A DNA stretch of 16,785 nt, from positions 1-16,785 of the forward strand of contig JADGPH010000017.1 in NCBI GenBank assembly GCA_017882555.1, given 5' to 3'. Below the pieces are notes generated by a model. It saw only the letters and a list, made by a program, of their open reading frames with translations, had not been told where the DNA came from and did not search any database. Position 1 is the first letter of the stretch, and every line of letters starts with the position of its first letter. A program made the translations under genes and the position numbers. Positions 6,614-14,329 of this stretch are shown one piece after another. The DNA is from Thermoleophilia bacterium. Lineage in GTDB: Bacteria; Actinomycetota; Thermoleophilia; Miltoncostaeales; Miltoncostaeaceae.

Positions 6614-7627
6614 TTAGCCCTGTTCCCGGAGTGCGCGCAGGCTCTGCTTGAGCGAGCCCATGGTCGCCAGTACGGCGGTCGGCTCATACCCGCAGTGGGC
6701 CATGCAGTTGTCGCATCGCGGGTCCTTGCCGCGCCCGTAGGCGTCCCAATCCGTAGTCTCGAGCAGCTCTTTGTAGGTCTTGGTGTACCCGTCGGCCATC
6801 AGGTAGCACGGTCGTTGCCAGCCAAGCAGCGAGTACGACGGGATACCCCAAGCGGTGCAGCCAAAGTCGGCCTTGCCCTCGAGGAAGTCCAGGAACAACG
6901 GCGAGTGGTTCAGGCGCCAGCGCCGACGATTACCCCCGGCGAAGGCTTGCGCGAATAGCTTTCGGGTCTCGGTGACACCGAGGAAGTGATCCTGGTCCGG
7001 CGCCTTTTCGTACGCGTAGGCCGGCGAGATCATCATCTGGTCGACCTGGACTTCGTCATTGAGAAAGTTCAGGACATCGATGATGGTCTGTGGGGTGTCG
7101 GTGTTGAAGAAGGTCGAGTTCGTTGTGACTCGGAACCCCTTCTCCTTGAGGAACTTGATGGCCGCGATCGCCTCGTCGAAGACGCCGTCCCGTGCGACCG
7201 ACGCGTCGTGGCGCTCGCGTAGGCCGTCGATGTGAATGGCGAACGAGAAGTACGGCGACGGCCTAAACGAGAACTTGTCCCACCACTTGCGCACGAGTTC
7301 GGCGTTCGTACACAGATAGACGTACTTCTTGCGCTTGATCAGCTCGTTGACGATGACGTCGACCTGCGGGTGCAGTAACGGTTCGCCCCCGGCAATCGAC
7401 ACCATGGGCGCGGCACATTCCTCGATGGCCGCGACGGCACGCTCGACGGGCATCCTCTGACGGAGCACCTCGGTCGGCTGCTGGATCTTGCCGCAGCCGT
7501 TGCACTTGAGGTTGCACGCGTACAGCGGTTCGAGTTCGACGATCAGTGGGAACTTCTTGCGCCGGCGAACCTTCTGGGTGAACAGGTACCAGCCGATACG
7601 TGAACCTTGACGCAGGGGGATTGCCAT
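6614..7627 (-). CDS. hpnH: Adenosylhopane synthase HpnH (radical SAM)
   Basis: HpnH attaches the 5'-deoxyadenosyl radical from S-adenosylmethionine to hopene, giving adenosylhopane, the first side-chain step for extended hopanoids. The 337-residue protein has the radical-SAM cluster motif CNLKCNGC (C38, C42, C45), followed by GGEP (80-83) for SAM binding. The C-terminal half has further cysteines (C257, C274, and CDNCMAHC at 305-312) typical of the HpnH family's extended C-terminus. ATG 7627 is chosen because the protein then begins with the family-like MAIPLRQGSRIGWY. A GGGAG sequence lies upstream, and the ATG shares one base with the stop of the fused hpnG-ispH gene (TGATG). The longer frame back to 7798 is Arg-rich and only reads through the upstream gene in another frame. 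It is the last gene of the hopanoid operon. Confidence 0.95.
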   Translation of the reverse strand: MAIPLRQGSRIGWYLFTQKVRRRKKFPLIVELEPLYACNLKCNGCGKIQQPTEVLRQRMPVERAVAAIEECAAPMVSIAGGEPLLHPQVDVIVNELIKRKKYVYLCTNAELVRKWWDKFSFRPSPYFSFAIHIDGLRERHDASVARDGVFDEAIAAIKFLKEKGFRVTTNSTFFNTDTPQTIIDVLNFLNDEVQVDQMMISPAYAYEKAPDQDHFLGVTETRKLFAQAFAGGNRRRWRLNHSPLFLDFLEGKADFGCTAWGIPSYSLLGWQRPCYLMADGYTKTYKELLETTDWDAYGRGKDPRCDNCMAHCGYEPTAVLATMGSLKQSLRALREQG

Positions 7628-9135
7628 CAGACTGCTACTCCCTTGGGTAGGGCGAACGCGACGCCCTCGTTGGTGATCACACGTTCGACGACTTCGAGCG
7701 GTCCCAGCGCACCCAGCGCAGCGATCACCTCGTCGACGAGGTGCGCGGGCGCGGATGCGCCTGCGGTGATGCCCACGCTCGTGCGGCCAGTCAGCCACTC
7801 GGGCCGGAGTTCTGTGACATCGTCGATGAGATGTGCCGGTGCGCCGTGACGTTCGGCCACCTCGACGAGGCGCAGTGAGTTTGACGAGTTTCCGGAGCCG
7901 AGCACGATGACGACGTCGGCCTCGTCGGCGATGGCCGAGACAGCTTGCTGCCGATTGGTTGTCGCGTAACAGATGTCGTCGCTGTTGGCGGACTTGATCT
8001 GTGGGAAGCGTCGCTGCAACACCTCGACGGTATCGGCCACCTCGTCGACGGCCAGTGTGGTTTGCATGAGCAATGCTACGCGGGTGGGATCCTCGACGGT
8101 CACCCGTTCGGCCTCCGCGGCGTTCTCGATCAGCGTGATCTGTCCCGGTGCCTGTCCCATGGTTCCCTCTGTCTCATCGTGACCGGCATGTCCGATCAGG
8201 AACACCGTATCGCCGCGCGCCAGGAAGCGCCGTGCCCTGTTGTGCACTTTGGTGACGAGCGGGCAGGTGGCGTCAATGACGGTGAGTTCGCGCCGTTCGG
8301 CCTCCGCGTGCACCGCGGGTGCCACGCCGTGCGCCGAGAACACGACGGTGCTCCCATCGGGTACCTCGTCCAGCTCCTCGACGAAAACCGCACCTTGCCG
8401 CCGTAGTTCGGCCACGACGTGTGCGTTGTGCACGATCTGGCGGCGAACGTAGATTGGATGCGGGTAGTGCTGCAACGCCAACTCGACGACGTCGATCGCG
8501 CGTTGGACCCCGGCGCAGAACGAGCGCGGGGCCGCCAAGACGACGCGGTGCGGGCCCGCCATGTCGGCCCATTGACCAAGTCGCGGGCCGATTGCGCGAA
8601 GCGTCCGGAGCGCGTGGATGCCCGCGGGAACGGTGCCGATACCGCCCAACGGGCTCGTCGGCGTATCGACAATGACGCGAACCACCGCCACGGGGATCTC
8701 GCCGAGTTGCTCACGAACGGTGCGCACGAGGACGGTCGACTCCATGTCGACGGCAAGCGCGCCGGTCGCCGCAAGGTCCGCTCGCTCGGCCGCGCTGTCA
8801 ACAATCCGGTCGGCGCTGATCAGCGGCCCACTGTGCACCCGCAACCCGAGACTGCGCAGCACGGCGACCAGCGGTGCCGCCGCGCGGAGCATCGCGCACC
8901 CGTCGGCATCGCGCACCTCGCTGGCGACCAGCACATCACCTGGGCGCATTGTGGGGTCCAAACCGCCCGCCAGGCCAGCCACGACCACCGCACGGGGCGC
9001 CTCGCCCGCGGTGGGTGACCACTGGCGTGCACGCAGAGGACCCATACCGCAGCGCTCCAGGCGGGCGCCATCCACGTGCCCGCGCAGCGCGCCGTACTCG
9101 GTGCGCAGCGCCGTGATCACGAGTAGCCGCGTCAT
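7627..9135 (-). CDS. hpnG-ispH: HpnG-IspH fusion: adenosylhopane nucleosidase domain plus HMBPP reductase domain
   Basis: One uninterrupted 502-residue frame joins two enzymes. Residues 1 to about 192 form a compact MTA/SAH-nucleosidase-like domain, as in HpnG, which releases adenine from adenosylhopane. E13, GLAGGLDP with GDV (54-68), E132 in VDMES and D157 in VIVD match the family's catalytic positions. From about 195 to the end is a complete IspH domain: cluster cysteines C207, C291 and C389; H236, H269, H319 and E321 (GHDETEGT); T359; S417-S418-N419; S461. All the key IspH residues are present, so the second domain looks active. ATG 9135 overlaps the shc stop as ATGA, and the stop touches hpnH. 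The junction lacks any stop, frameshift or long linker. It may supply isoprenoid precursor and side-chain processing from one transcript; physical channelling is unproven. Confidence 0.93.
   Translation of the reverse strand: MTRLLVITALRTEYGALRGHVDGARLERCGMGPLRARQWSPTAGEAPRAVVVAGLAGGLDPTMRPGDVLVASEVRDADGCAMLRAAAPLVAVLRSLGLRVHSGPLISADRIVDSAAERADLAATGALAVDMESTVLVRTVREQLGEIPVAVVRVIVDTPTSPLGGIGTVPAGIHALRTLRAIGPRLGQWADMAGPHRVVLAAPRSFCAGVQRAIDVVELALQHYPHPIYVRRQIVHNAHVVAELRRQGAVFVEELDEVPDGSTVVFSAHGVAPAVHAEAERRELTVIDATCPLVTKVHNRARRFLARGDTVFLIGHAGHDETEGTMGQAPGQITLIENAAEAERVTVEDPTRVALLMQTTLAVDEVADTVEVLQRRFPQIKSANSDDICYATTNRQQAVSAIADEADVVIVLGSGNSSNSLRLVEVAERHGAPAHLIDDVTELRPEWLTGRTSVGITAGASAPAHLVDEVIAALGALGPLEVVERVITNEGVAFALPKGVAV
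7638..7642 (-). promoter_or_regulatory. Ribosome binding site deciding the hpnH start
   Basis: GGGAG on the minus strand ends 10 bases before ATG 7627 and lies inside the last codons of the fused hpnG-ispH gene. It supports the short form of HpnH over the 394-residue open frame. Confidence 0.45.
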
Positions 9136-11048
9136 GTGGGTGTCTTGCGTGCAGCCATGTATCGTCCGAGCGCGCTGAGGGGGAACACGAGTCGGTACAT
9201 CGCGTAGTTGATGTAGAAGTCACCGGGGAAGCCCGTCCCAGTGTAGAGCTCCTCGTCCCATCCGCCATCGGGTCGTTGGGTTTCGATCAACCAGGCGACG
9301 CCGCGGTCGACCGCCGTGGTGTTCGCGTCGGTCGCCAACAGGGCCAGCAGCGCCCACGCGGTTTGCGACGCCGTCGAGGTGCCGTGCCCGTGCCAGGCTG
9401 GGTCGGCGTACGACCGCAGGTCCTCGCCCCACCCGCCGTCGGTGTTCTGGTGCTCCTCGAGCCAGCGCACCGCGCGCCGGATTGGCGGTGCATCCGCGGT
9501 GATGCCGGCGGCGATCAGGGCCGGCACAACGGCACCGGTGCCGTAGACGTAGTTGGCACCCCAGCGCCCGAACCACGATCCGTCGGGCTCCTGGGCGTTG
9601 AGCAGCCATTGGAGGCCGCGGCGCGCGGGTGCGGTATGTGCCAGGCCGCGATGAGCGAGCATCTCCAGGACATGGGCCGTCACGTCCGCCGACGGCGGAT
9701 CAATGACCGCGCCGAAGTCGCAGAACGGGAGCTTCTCGATCAGCCGCCGGGTGTTGTCGGCATCGAACGACGCCCACCCCCCGTCGCGGGACTGCATGCC
9801 CACCGTCCAGCGTGTCGCCCGCTCCATGGCCGCGCCGGATGCCGGCAGCGCTGCGGTGAGGTGGCGTAGCGCGAGGATGACCTCGGCCGTGTCGTCGACA
9901 TCCGGATATCGGTCATTGGCGAACTCGAACGCCCACCCTGAGGGGGCAAGATGGGGCCGGCGCACTGCCCAGTCACCGGTGACCGTAATCTCTTCGCCGA
10001 TCAGCCAATCGCCGGCGCGTGTCACCGCCGAATCGTGCGGCTCGGCTCCGGAGTCCACGAGCGCGATGACGGCCAGGCATGTATCCCAGACCGGCGATTG
10101 ACAGGCCTCCAGGCGGCGAACCGGGCCGACCGATGTCTGCTCGCGCACCAGAAAGCCCTCAAGGCCATTGATCGCCGCCACGAGTACCGGGTGATCGAGC
10201 GGATAGCCGAGCAGGTGGAGCGCGAGGATCGAATAGACCCACGGCGGCTGAATCCCACCCCACCCGCCGTCGGCTTCCTGTCGCGCGATGATCCACTCCG
10301 CGCCGCGGCGCATAGCGAGTCGGCGGCCGGGATGTGCCGGAGATCGTTCGTACGCCTTGAGCACTCTGTCCAGGGCATTAAACGCCGTTGCGGTCGCCCC
10401 CTTCGTGGATGGGGTCGGCCGCACGCCGGTGCGGAGCTCGCTGAGCGAAAACGGGAGGGGACGCACCGGGCGCTGGGCCCACACGATGGTGATCGGCACG
10501 ATGGTTTGGCGGGCCCAGCAGGCCCAGTCGTAGATGTTCAGCGGCACCCACGACGGAAGCAACACGAGCTCCGGCGGCATGGCGGGAACCTCGTCCCAGG
10601 ACCACTCGCCGAACAGGGCAAGCCAGATGCGGGTGAACACCCTGCTGGCCTCGATGCCCCCGGAGGAGAGGATGAACTCTCGCGCCGAGTGCATGTGGCC
10701 GGCGTCGGGGTCGTCGCCTGCCAGGCGCAGCGCCGCATAGGCCTCGATGGTCGTTGACAACTCACCCGGACCCCCGTGGAATGTGGCCCAGGTGCCGTCG
10801 GTGCGCTGTTGGGACCGGATCCAGCGCGCCGACTCGTCCAGTTCGTCGGAGCGCAGGATGCCGAGGAACTGCCGGAGCAGGAGGTCTTCGGCGTCCATGG
10901 TGACGTTGGTGCGCAGCTCACCTTTCCACCATCCCTCAGGCGCCTGCAGCCCCCGAAGGTGTTCCTGTCCGCGCTGCAGCGCCGGCCCCAGCGCGTCCAC
11001 GAGGTCGGGGCGTGCGTACTCGATCACGGGCCCCCCATCTTCGTTCAC
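9132..11048 (-). CDS. shc: Squalene-hopene cyclase
   Basis: This class II triterpene cyclase folds squalene into hopene and diplopterol at the membrane surface. The 638 residues are the usual length. The protonating DxDD motif is D383-V-D-D386 in YPDVDD, with D385 as the expected acid. D455 and H459 in DVTAHV match the supporting residues of the Alicyclobacillus enzyme. Several QW repeats are visible: QQRTDGTW (80-87), QEADGGWGG (257-265), QSRDGGW (419-425), QEPDGSW (486-492), QNTDGGW (534-540) and QRPDGGW (591-597). The C-terminal FYINYAMYRLVFP keeps the two active-site tyrosines. GTG 11048 overlaps the upstream stop as GTGA, and the stop overlaps the next ATG as ATGA. Context and DxDD argue for squalene rather than oxidosqualene as substrate. 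Confidence 0.97.
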   Translation of the reverse strand: MNEDGGPVIEYARPDLVDALGPALQRGQEHLRGLQAPEGWWKGELRTNVTMDAEDLLLRQFLGILRSDELDESARWIRSQQRTDGTWATFHGGPGELSTTIEAYAALRLAGDDPDAGHMHSAREFILSSGGIEASRVFTRIWLALFGEWSWDEVPAMPPELVLLPSWVPLNIYDWACWARQTIVPITIVWAQRPVRPLPFSLSELRTGVRPTPSTKGATATAFNALDRVLKAYERSPAHPGRRLAMRRGAEWIIARQEADGGWGGIQPPWVYSILALHLLGYPLDHPVLVAAINGLEGFLVREQTSVGPVRRLEACQSPVWDTCLAVIALVDSGAEPHDSAVTRAGDWLIGEEITVTGDWAVRRPHLAPSGWAFEFANDRYPDVDDTAEVILALRHLTAALPASGAAMERATRWTVGMQSRDGGWASFDADNTRRLIEKLPFCDFGAVIDPPSADVTAHVLEMLAHRGLAHTAPARRGLQWLLNAQEPDGSWFGRWGANYVYGTGAVVPALIAAGITADAPPIRRAVRWLEEHQNTDGGWGEDLRSYADPAWHGHGTSTASQTAWALLALLATDANTTAVDRGVAWLIETQRPDGGWDEELYTGTGFPGDFYINYAMYRLVFPLSALGRYMAARKTPT

Positions 11049-12082
11049 CGGCCCCGGTTGACGATGTAGTCGGCCATCGCCGCGAGGTCAGCGATCGCGA
11101 CGTGATTCGGCAGGGACAGACCGTGGAGGTGATCGAGCGCACTGGCAAAGCGTGCGTCGGCTTCGTTTGACGCCCAGATCACACCGCCGGCCTCGTGGAT
11201 GAGCTCGGTGGCCAACGTGACGTCCTCCTCGGTCGCCGGCGGCCCGCCGGCCAACAGGGTGGCAAGCCGTCGTGACGCGTCCGAGCGGCTGCGCAGGGCA
11301 GCGACGATCGGGGCGCTGCGCTTGCCGGCGCGAACATCCGAGGACGAGGACTTCCCCGTGACACCCGGATCACCGGCGACGCCGAGGATGTCGTCGACCA
11401 ACTGAAAGGCGATCCCCGCCTCACGCCCGAACGCCGCGAGCCCGTCGACCACCTCGACCGGTGCGCCCGCCGCGATTGCGCCGATCGACGCGGCACAGGA
11501 CAGTAGTGCGGCGGTCTTGCCGGCCTCCATACGCAGCACCTCATCGAGGTCGACCTGCGCCCGACCCTCGAGATCGAGATCCTGCGACTGCCCGCCGATC
11601 ATGCGCTGTGTCGCGGTCAGCAGGCACGGCAGGCACCGCTGGCCCGCCGGGCCGGAATCGACGAGGATATCGATCGCGGCCGTGAGCATCGCGCTGCCGG
11701 CGAGGATCGCTTGGCCGGTGCCGAACACCACCCACCCGGTGGGGCGATGGCGCCGTTCGACATCGCCGTCCATGACGTCGTCGTGCAGCAGCGAGAAGTT
11801 GTGCACCAACTCCACCGCGACTGCGGCCCGCACGCCATCCTGGGAGCGGCCGCCGACCACTTCGGACGAGAGCACGGCCAACGTCGGACGGATCGCCTTC
11901 CCACCACCTGGAGTGGGCGTGCCCTCCGCATCGCACCACCCCATCTGATAGGTCGCGATACGTCGCATGCGGTCGTCCTCGAGCGCTTCCAGGGAGGCGC
12001 GGAGGACAGGATCCACGAGCGCTTTGACTCTCGCGATCGACTCGGGCGCGGGTCGGCTCGGGCGTGTGTGCGGCGTGCTCAT
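11045..12082 (-). CDS. Polyprenyl (probably farnesyl or geranylgeranyl) diphosphate synthase
   Basis: This trans-isoprenyl diphosphate synthase condenses IPP with allylic diphosphates, here most likely to make the farnesyl diphosphate used by HpnD. The 345 residues carry the first aspartate-rich motif D101-D-V-M-D105 and the second Q227-L-V-D-D-I-L-G. The GK-SSSSDVRAGK block near 243-254 is also typical. F96, five residues before the first motif, is a bulky residue at the position known to limit chain length, favouring C15 to C20 products (inference). ATG 12082 overlaps the hpnE stop as ATGA and has a strong GGAGG site 7 bases upstream. The open frame continues to 12673 but that extension is Arg/Pro/Gly-rich and overlaps hpnE. 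The downstream shc start overlaps by four bases. Confidence 0.93.
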   Translation of the reverse strand: MSTPHTRPSRPAPESIARVKALVDPVLRASLEALEDDRMRRIATYQMGWCDAEGTPTPGGGKAIRPTLAVLSSEVVGGRSQDGVRAAVAVELVHNFSLLHDDVMDGDVERRHRPTGWVVFGTGQAILAGSAMLTAAIDILVDSGPAGQRCLPCLLTATQRMIGGQSQDLDLEGRAQVDLDEVLRMEAGKTAALLSCAASIGAIAAGAPVEVVDGLAAFGREAGIAFQLVDDILGVAGDPGVTGKSSSSDVRAGKRSAPIVAALRSRSDASRRLATLLAGGPPATEEDVTLATELIHEAGGVIWASNEADARFASALDHLHGLSLPNHVAIADLAAMADYIVNRGR

Positions 12083-13443
12083 CGAGCCACCTCCGCAGGC
12101 ACGTGCGCCTGCGCCTCGAGCGCCGCCTCTGCGGCGGCGATCCCACTGCGAACCGCGCCTTCCATCGTGTCCGGCCACCCGGTGTCGGTCCAGGCGCCCG
12201 CCAGCCAAATCCCGTGGAGCCCACTGCGGGACGACGGCCGGAGCGCCACAGACCCGGCCGCCTGCCGGAACGTGGCTCGGCGTTCGCGCGTGATGAACAC
12301 CTCCAGGACCTTGGCGCGTCGTGCATCGGGCAGCAAACGGGTGAGTTCCTCGACGAACAGCGGGCCCAGCACGCGGTTCGACTCCGCCACGATGTCGTCG
12401 GCCGCCGAGACCGTGACGGCCAGGTATTGGCCCTTTGGATGCACACCTCGCAAACCCGAGGACTCGGTGCGGTCGAAGAACCATTGCACGGGGGACCCGA
12501 CGGCGGCGGCAAACGGAAGGTCCGTGACGTGGCGGTCGTAGATGATGTGGATGTTGGCGATTGGGGTTGCTCCCAACCCGGCAGCGGACGCCGTGGGCGT
12601 CTGGGCGAGCGCCGGGGCGGCGGCGAATGCTTCTCGGTGCGCGGTGGCCAAGACGACGGTGTCCGTGTCCCATGTGCGCTGCTGCGACCCAGCACGCGCG
12701 GTAACGACCGCGCCCGCCTCGATCGACTCGACCCGATGGCCCATCAGCACCTCAACCCCGGACGCGCGCAGCGCGCGCAGTGCACCGACCGAGTGCAGCT
12801 GGCCCAGCGGCACTCGCGAATACCCCACGTCCGATGCGTCGGCGTGGTCGAGGAGGCCCGTCCGGAAGACCTTTGCCGCCAACGCAAGGGACGCCTCGTC
12901 GGGCCGTAGATTCAGGGTTGCCGTCGCCACGACCCCCCACAGGGCATCGATCGTGGCATCATTCTGCCCGTGCGCGCGCAGGAACCCGCCGAGCGTCTGC
13001 GCATCCAGGGTCGGATCGGCCGGATTCAGGCGCCGCAGCGCGAGCGCCCCACGAACCGCGCGTGCCCTATTGGGGACGCTCAGCAGTCGGTAGCGGGCAA
13101 GTGCGGCTCCCAGGTGCGCCGGTGCAGGGACCCCGGGAACCCTGCTCAGTCGCGCACTTCGGCCGTCAGCACGCAGGACGGGGATGTCCAGATGCTCCTG
13201 CAACGTGACGTCGTCTTGCACGCCGAGGCGAAGCAGCAGTCCCCGATATGCATCGCAGCAGCGCAGGAACACGTGCTGCCCGTTGTCGATCACCAGGGGC
13301 CCGCGCTGGAACGAGAACGCCAAGCCCCCAAGGCGGTGTCGCCGCTCCAAGAGGACCACCTGACGTCCTGCGTCCGCGAACCGTAGTGCGGCCGCGATCC
13401 CCGCCAGACCGCCGCCGACCACGATCGCCACCGGCTCAGCCAC
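12079..13443 (-). CDS. hpnE: Hydroxysqualene dehydroxylase HpnE (FAD-dependent)
   Basis: HpnE is a flavoprotein of the amine-oxidase/phytoene-desaturase type that reductively removes the hydroxyl of hydroxysqualene, giving squalene. Starting at GTG 13443 the protein has 454 residues. The N-terminal dinucleotide fold shows G10-G-G12-L-A-G15 and the ribose-binding E33 in VVLLERR, followed by RLGG. The C-terminal flavin motif AGAWTDTGWPDTMEGAVRSG (about 415-434) is typical. The start overlaps the end of hpnD by 8 bases. An earlier ATG at 13479 would add 12 residues before the flavin fold and is less likely. Its stop overlaps the next ATG. Confidence 0.93.
   Translation of the reverse strand: MAEPVAIVVGGGLAGIAAALRFADAGRQVVLLERRHRLGGLAFSFQRGPLVIDNGQHVFLRCCDAYRGLLLRLGVQDDVTLQEHLDIPVLRADGRSARLSRVPGVPAPAHLGAALARYRLLSVPNRARAVRGALALRRLNPADPTLDAQTLGGFLRAHGQNDATIDALWGVVATATLNLRPDEASLALAAKVFRTGLLDHADASDVGYSRVPLGQLHSVGALRALRASGVEVLMGHRVESIEAGAVVTARAGSQQRTWDTDTVVLATAHREAFAAAPALAQTPTASAAGLGATPIANIHIIYDRHVTDLPFAAAVGSPVQWFFDRTESSGLRGVHPKGQYLAVTVSAADDIVAESNRVLGPLFVEELTRLLPDARRAKVLEVFITRERRATFRQAAGSVALRPSSRSGLHGIWLAGAWTDTGWPDTMEGAVRSGIAAAEAALEAQAHVPAEVAR
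12090..12094 (-). promoter_or_regulatory. Strong ribosome binding site for the polyprenyl diphosphate synthase
   Basis: GGAGG (within GGAGGTGGCTCG) sits 7 bases before ATG 12082. It decides this start against the far longer upstream-open frame and allows reinitiation independent of the overlapping hpnE stop. Confidence 0.6.
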
Positions 13444-14329
13444 GGCGGGCACCCGGTCGCACGATCGCTCGACCGGCAATCCACAGCTTGCGCTGTGGGG
13501 GCAGGGACATCCGGCCGCGCATCACCGCGCTTGGATCGGCGGCGATCCGGCCGAGCAGCTCGTAGTAGATGCCCGCCATCGCTGCGCAGCAGGCGGCGCT
13601 GCGTCGATCGAGCACGTCCAGCAGTTTGAGGCCACGGTCGTACCAGCCCCACGCACGCGCCGCCTCGAACCGGATGACCTCCGCGAGCGCACCGTCGCAC
13701 GGATCTAAGCTGCCGTCGGGCAGTGTCGTGAGCTCACAGCCAAAGCGCTCCAGGTCGTGCGCCGGTAGGTAGATGCGCCCGTTGGCAAGGTCCTCGCGGA
13801 TGTCGCGCAGGATGTTGGTGAGCTGTAGCGCGACGCCGAGTGCGTCGGCGCGCTCGGAGGCCTCCCGGAGCCCGTCGCCCGACAGCGGTGGATTGAAGAC
13901 GCCCAGAGAGAGCCGGCCCATCGAGCCGGCGACGCATCGGCAGTACTCCACGAGGTCGTCGATACTGTCATAGGACCGGCCCCTGAAGTCCATCTGGCAG
14001 CCGTCGACGAGGTCTCCGAACGCCGCAAGTGGGATCGGGAGCCGACGCGCCGCGTCGTCGAGAGCGACGAGGACGGCATCATCGTCGCGGCCCGCGGGCG
14101 CGGTGGCGCCCGCACGTGCCTCGGCAAGCAGTCGAAGCTTCTCCGGCGCCGGAAGCGACCCGTCGCAGATGTCGTCGATGCGACGAGCCATCGCATAGAT
14201 GGCCGAAAGCGCCATCTTCTTGGGCCCGGGGAGGAGCCGGATTCCCCAGGAGAAGTTCCGCGCTTGCTGCCGCGTGATGCGCTCGCACTCGCGGTAGGCC
14301 TCAGCGACCGTGGCCTGATCAGCCCGCAC
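13436..14329 (-). CDS. hpnD: Presqualene diphosphate synthase HpnD
   Basis: HpnD joins two farnesyl diphosphates head-to-head to presqualene diphosphate. The 297-residue protein belongs to the squalene/phytoene synthase family. The two aspartate-rich metal sites are D52-D-I-C-D56 in RRIDDICDG and D176 to D180 in QLTNILRDIREDLANGR, followed by IYLP. The block YCRCVAGSMGRL (about 129-140) is typical. The family normally has both motifs intact, as here, so activity is expected. GTG 14329 abuts the hpnC stop directly (TGAGTG), with AGGA a few bases upstream in hpnC. It is told apart from hpnC by its RNFSWGIRLLP-type start and by operon order. Confidence 0.93.
   Translation of the reverse strand: MRADQATVAEAYRECERITRQQARNFSWGIRLLPGPKKMALSAIYAMARRIDDICDGSLPAPEKLRLLAEARAGATAPAGRDDDAVLVALDDAARRLPIPLAAFGDLVDGCQMDFRGRSYDSIDDLVEYCRCVAGSMGRLSLGVFNPPLSGDGLREASERADALGVALQLTNILRDIREDLANGRIYLPAHDLERFGCELTTLPDGSLDPCDGALAEVIRFEAARAWGWYDRGLKLLDVLDRRSAACCAAMAGIYYELLGRIAADPSAVMRGRMSLPPQRKLWIAGRAIVRPGARRG

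Noticed and set aside
7628..7798. 57-residue N-terminal extension of HpnH
   Set aside because: It is Arg-rich shadow sequence of the IspH domain; the family-like start MAIPLRQ follows a GGGAG site.
9132..11048. Oxidosqualene cyclase (sterol pathway) instead of squalene-hopene cyclase
   Set aside because: The DVDD motif, QW pattern, C-terminal tyrosine block and hopanoid gene neighbours fit squalene-hopene cyclase; no squalene epoxidase is present in the window.
12083..12673. N-terminal extension of the polyprenyl diphosphate synthase to 542 residues
   Set aside because: The added part is low-complexity Arg/Gly/Pro sequence read out of frame through hpnE, and a strong ribosome binding site supports ATG 12082.
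11541..12695. 384-residue open frame on the minus strand overlapping hpnE and the polyprenyl synthase
   Set aside because: It is Arg/Ser/Pro-rich with no recognisable motif and overlaps two well-supported genes in another frame; typical of GC-rich shadow frames.
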